The translations under genes and the position numbers were made by a program. This document shows, piece after piece, positions 61,153 to 64,000 of a stretch of 64,000 bases of DNA. The stretch's first letter is position 1; every line of letters starts with the position of its first letter. The stretch is taken from NCBI GenBank assembly GCA_013399695.1, contig VXAU01000972.1, forward strand, positions 4,053 to 68,052, in the 5' to 3' direction. The stretch comes from Formicarius rufipectus (Eukaryota; Chordata; Aves; Passeriformes; Formicariidae). The notes under the pieces were generated by a model. The model did no database searches, was not told where the DNA came from, and worked only from the letters and a program-made list of their open reading frames with translations.

Positions 61153-61400
61153 ATCATGGAGTGTTTTGGGTGGGAAGAGACCTTAAAGCCCATCCAGTCC
61201 TATCTCCTACCCTGGACAGGGACACCTTCCACTATCCCAGATTGCTTCAAGGCCTGTCCAAACTGGCCTTAAACACTCCTAGGGATGGGGCATCCACAAC
61301 TTCTCTGGGCAACCTGTACCAGGGCCTCACCACATTCACAGGGAGGACTTTCCTTTGTCTATCCAACCTAAATTTCCCCTCTTTCAGTCTGAGTCCCATT
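61153..61400 (-). repeat. CR1 LINE fragment
   Basis: Antisense tail on plus: 'AATCATGGAGTGTTTTGGGT', 'GGACAGGGACACCTTCCACT', 'GGGATGGGGCATCCACAACT', 'CACATTCACAGGGAGGACTT', 'TCAGTCTGAGTCCC'. Confidence 0.93.
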
Positions 61401-63086
61401 GAAGAAGTTGAGGTGCTTCAGGAGGTTCCTATGCCTCTGGTTTTTAGGAGGAGGAGGAGGGAGTGTGGTTCATTTGTGACTTTCCATGGCACTTAGTTCC
61501 TACTTACTGCTTTTTTTCTCTCTCATAACTGATGCACGTGGCATTTCCTTTGTGCTGAAAGGGGACAAGAGTCTGGGGCAGCAGTGGCTGCTTCATCTGT
61601 GCCAGCCTGATCTGTGCACGGTGTCCATTTGGCAGCGGGGATAATCAGCCCAAGGGCGGAGGAAAAGCTCGTTAAGGCTCACTTTATTCCTCGTGTTTAA
61701 TAAGTAATGACTCTGAAAAGCTCGGAGCGGGGTCTGTGCCTGTGCGTCTCCTGCTGCATTCCTGTCACAGTGGATAAGTTAAAGTGTGTTGAACCAGGTC
61801 GATTTTTGGGTGAATACCCACCAAGGAATTTCGAGATGCTGTAAGAAGTTGGGGGTGCTGAGTGGAAGGTGGTTCTTTTGCTTGGCTTGGTCTTGTTTTG
61901 TGGGGAAAAAAAAAAGGAAGGAATGGCTCCATGCTGGGAAGTTGGGCACAGATTTCCATGGCTTTGTGTGTGGAGGGTGAGAGTTCTCTGGTGTCCCTTG
62001 ACAAAGTGAATCTGGAAGGTAAAAACTCCTACAGGGAGCAGCTTAAAAAGAAGCTCTAAAAACCCATGTTCTGGGAACTCCACCGTGGGAGGCCCAGATG
62101 CTCCAGTGGGCTCCAAGGCCTGGGCAGGGAAGCAGCTGGAGTTCCTTGTGAAGCTCATGATACTGGTCAGACTACCTTTACTCCCAGTGCTCTGTGAGCA
62201 GGGTGATGGATCGCTGCAAATCCAGCCGCTAACCTTCCAAAGCCGATCAGGGAGAGGCTTTTCTGGGAAGAAAACGTTCCCATTAGCTCAGTGCTTTGGC
62301 AATGCGTGTCATCCGGTGAACCCATCAGGAATTCACAGCTGGTGTAAGAGGATCATCTGCTCGGGCAGCACCTGGGGCCAGCTGGGATTTGCTGCAGCTG
62401 AAGGGGAGGGTGCCGCAGCAGCAGGAGGTGGAAGAGGCTCCACAGACTCTGCTTCCATCTGGGATGTTCTCTCTTCTTTCTGGGGAGAACCATAACCTGG
62501 TTCTTAATCCTCTTGGTGTTTGGGTTTTGTAACTTGTTACTCACCCTCTCTCTTGTCTCAGACTCGATTTCCCTTTTCCACTCTGGTGTCCCAGCTGGAA
62601 TATTTCAGAAACAGAGAAGGAAACGTGGGAAAACAAGGGGGAGGGAACTTAATGCTTTTAAATATCAAAGACTAAATACTTCTGTTAATATCAGCTCATG
62701 GAGATTTTGGCATATGCCAGTCTGGCACATAACTCCGTTACAGCCACCTGCCATCCTGCCTGGAATCGTTTGCAGCTCCTTTGTGTTCCCTGAGCAGCAC
62801 AAAGCTGTGCTGTGTCTGGTGTCACCACCAAGAAACAGACCTTGCACTAAGCCACGTGACAAACTTCTTGTTTTTCCCCATTTAATTACTTTTCCTTGCA
62901 CGAATGTGTTTTATGCAGCATTTTTCCAGTCTAAACGGTCCCTGAATGCAGAAAATCTAGGGGTGCATGAATAAGGATGTTCTCTTCCAAAAGGAACGGA
63001 GGATTCTAGAATTGGCACCTAAAATGAAAAGAACACAACACCAAGAACTGTTTCACAGCTGCACTTTGGTTTTCCAGTTTGTCAGT

Positions 63087-63905
63087 TTAATAGCAGGATT
63101 TTGCTCCGTACACTCTGACTCGAGGCCTCTCACAGATTCTACACGTCACCTCGTTGTTGGGACTGTAAGTTCCAGGACTACAAACCACTGTGGAGAGAAC
63201 AGAGCTGGGGTTCCAGCCAGCTTCCCCTGCTTTGGGGGGCTGTGAGACCCTTCCATGAGCCTTCCCAATGGCCTATGGGAGCTCCTATCCTTCCCAAGCT
63301 CCCTGAGCCTCTGGCTAAATCCCCCCCAACTTCATACCCTGCAGCAGGTACTGCAAAAGAACTTCAAAAAATGACAGGGAGTTTTCTAGCAGCACTTCCA
63401 CAAAGGGAATTGTTTCCTATGTGCTCTGAATCCTGAAGATAGCCACTCACCAGTGACCTGGAAAGGGAAAAAACCCACTTCTCTGCTTCTACTTTGCCTG
63501 TGAATGCAATTACACCTGTCAGCTCACTGACACGCTTCACCAGCTCATTTCCTGTCCCTATCATTATTCTAAATCCACAGCGCGAGTATCTTCCCAAAGG
63601 ATGCACAGAAATATCCCTGCTTTTGACCCCAATATTTCCCAAATCCTCCCCAGAGCTCTGTGACCAGCACTAATCATCTCTGTTTCAATCAGTGAGCTAT
63701 TTTTAACCCCCTGTATTTTGTGTTTACCGCAGCAGCTGGCGCAGTTCTGGTGGGTGTCATGGTCCTTCCCAAAACCCGGCCGGCAGCTGTCGATGGGGGT
63801 CATGGAGAAGCTGTTTTCCACGTACTGTATTGTAGGAACAACCTCAACCTCGTGGCTCAGAGTGTACCTCAGCTGATGGAAAAACTTCCCAATTCGCTCT
63901 GCTGC
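63087..63905 (-). CDS. ZPBP2: Zona pellucida-binding protein 2, last two exons
   Basis: Secreted acrosomal protein of sperm, paralogue of ZPBP1, involved in acrosome shaping and egg-coat binding. Two exons on the minus strand are visible: 63905-63728 (phase 0, 178 nt; begins AAERIGKFFHQLRYTL, contains IQYVENSFSMTPIDSCRPGF and ends CASCC) and 63187-63087 (starts V-VCSPGTYSPNNEV, ends YGAKSCY and stop). The G|TG junction keeps phase. The Cys-rich tail (CASCC.VCSPGTYSP..VTCRIC) is the family signature. The rest of the gene lies beyond 64000. No strong AATAAA was found; ATTAAA at 62886-62881 is a weak candidate. It converges on LRRC3C. Confidence 0.92.
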
Positions 63906-64000
63906 CTGAAATGCAGAAAAGAACAGCAAGTGAAAACACAGGCGGTTGTTTTGAGTTGGTTTAAGAGTGTCAATAAATACTTTGTAGTCCTGGTTCCCAC

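Larger units (their letters stand above)
57560..63080. other. Intergenic interval between LRRC3C and ZPBP2 3' ends
   Basis: Two convergent genes flank this 5.5-kb interval. It holds one CR1 (61153-61400) and an AT-rich, possibly conserved block (59330-59560). No gasdermin-like exon was found here, although mammals carry GSDMB between ORMDL3 and ZPBP2. Confidence 0.55.

Overview
The window is vertebrate nuclear DNA, most likely from a bird. Genes are split into many short exons with GT-AG introns. CR1 LINE fragments are scattered throughout, several ending in the avian motif in which a 'CCTTCCAACC' stretch leads into 'ATTCTATGATTC'. There is also an avian ERVL-type LTR-like block. Gene content matches the block that is 17q21 in human and, from memory, chromosome 27 in chicken. 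The species was not determined. Two assembly gaps (29739-30253 and 52955-53418) and a single N at 202 all lie in very GC-rich sequence.

Layout from left to right: MED24 (+, 399-17763, 25 coding exons plus a non-coding first exon); CSF3, the avian myelomonocytic growth factor (-, 20889-22557, 5 exons); PSMD3 (-, 25222-29238 visible, with exon 1 apparently lost in the first gap); GSDMA (-, 32066-37082, 10 coding exons); ORMDL3 (-, 44388-46111, with a CpG-island promoter and non-coding exon near 49.8 kb); LRRC3C (+, 55030-55785, single coding exon); and the last two exons of ZPBP2 (-, 63087-63905), which runs off the right edge. All exon chains were built by hand from splice signals, reading phase and remembered human or chicken proteins. 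Phase closes in every multi-exon gene.

These genes do not form an operon-like system; they are a conserved neighbourhood. MED24 is a Mediator subunit and PSMD3 a proteasome lid subunit. CSF3 and GSDMA act in innate immunity, ORMDL3 restrains sphingolipid synthesis in the ER, LRRC3C is a small leucine-rich membrane protein, and ZPBP2 is a sperm acrosomal protein.

The most interesting observations are these. (1) A ~415-bp tandem duplication inside GSDMA doubles the exon encoding the interdomain linker; both copies are phase-neutral, and the only WxxD-type caspase-like site is created at the junction with one of them. (2) The head-to-head ORMDL3/LRRC3C pair is inverted relative to the human order while its flanks are not, and no gasdermin lies where mammals carry GSDMB. 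(3) A 36-bp minisatellite and a CpG-dense array sit beside the missing first exon of PSMD3. (4) The CSF3 promoter and 3' UTR show a readable cytokine control layout (TATA, C/EBP, CK-1-like and AP-1 sites; clustered ATTTA). No new mobile, CRISPR-like or bacterial-type system is present.
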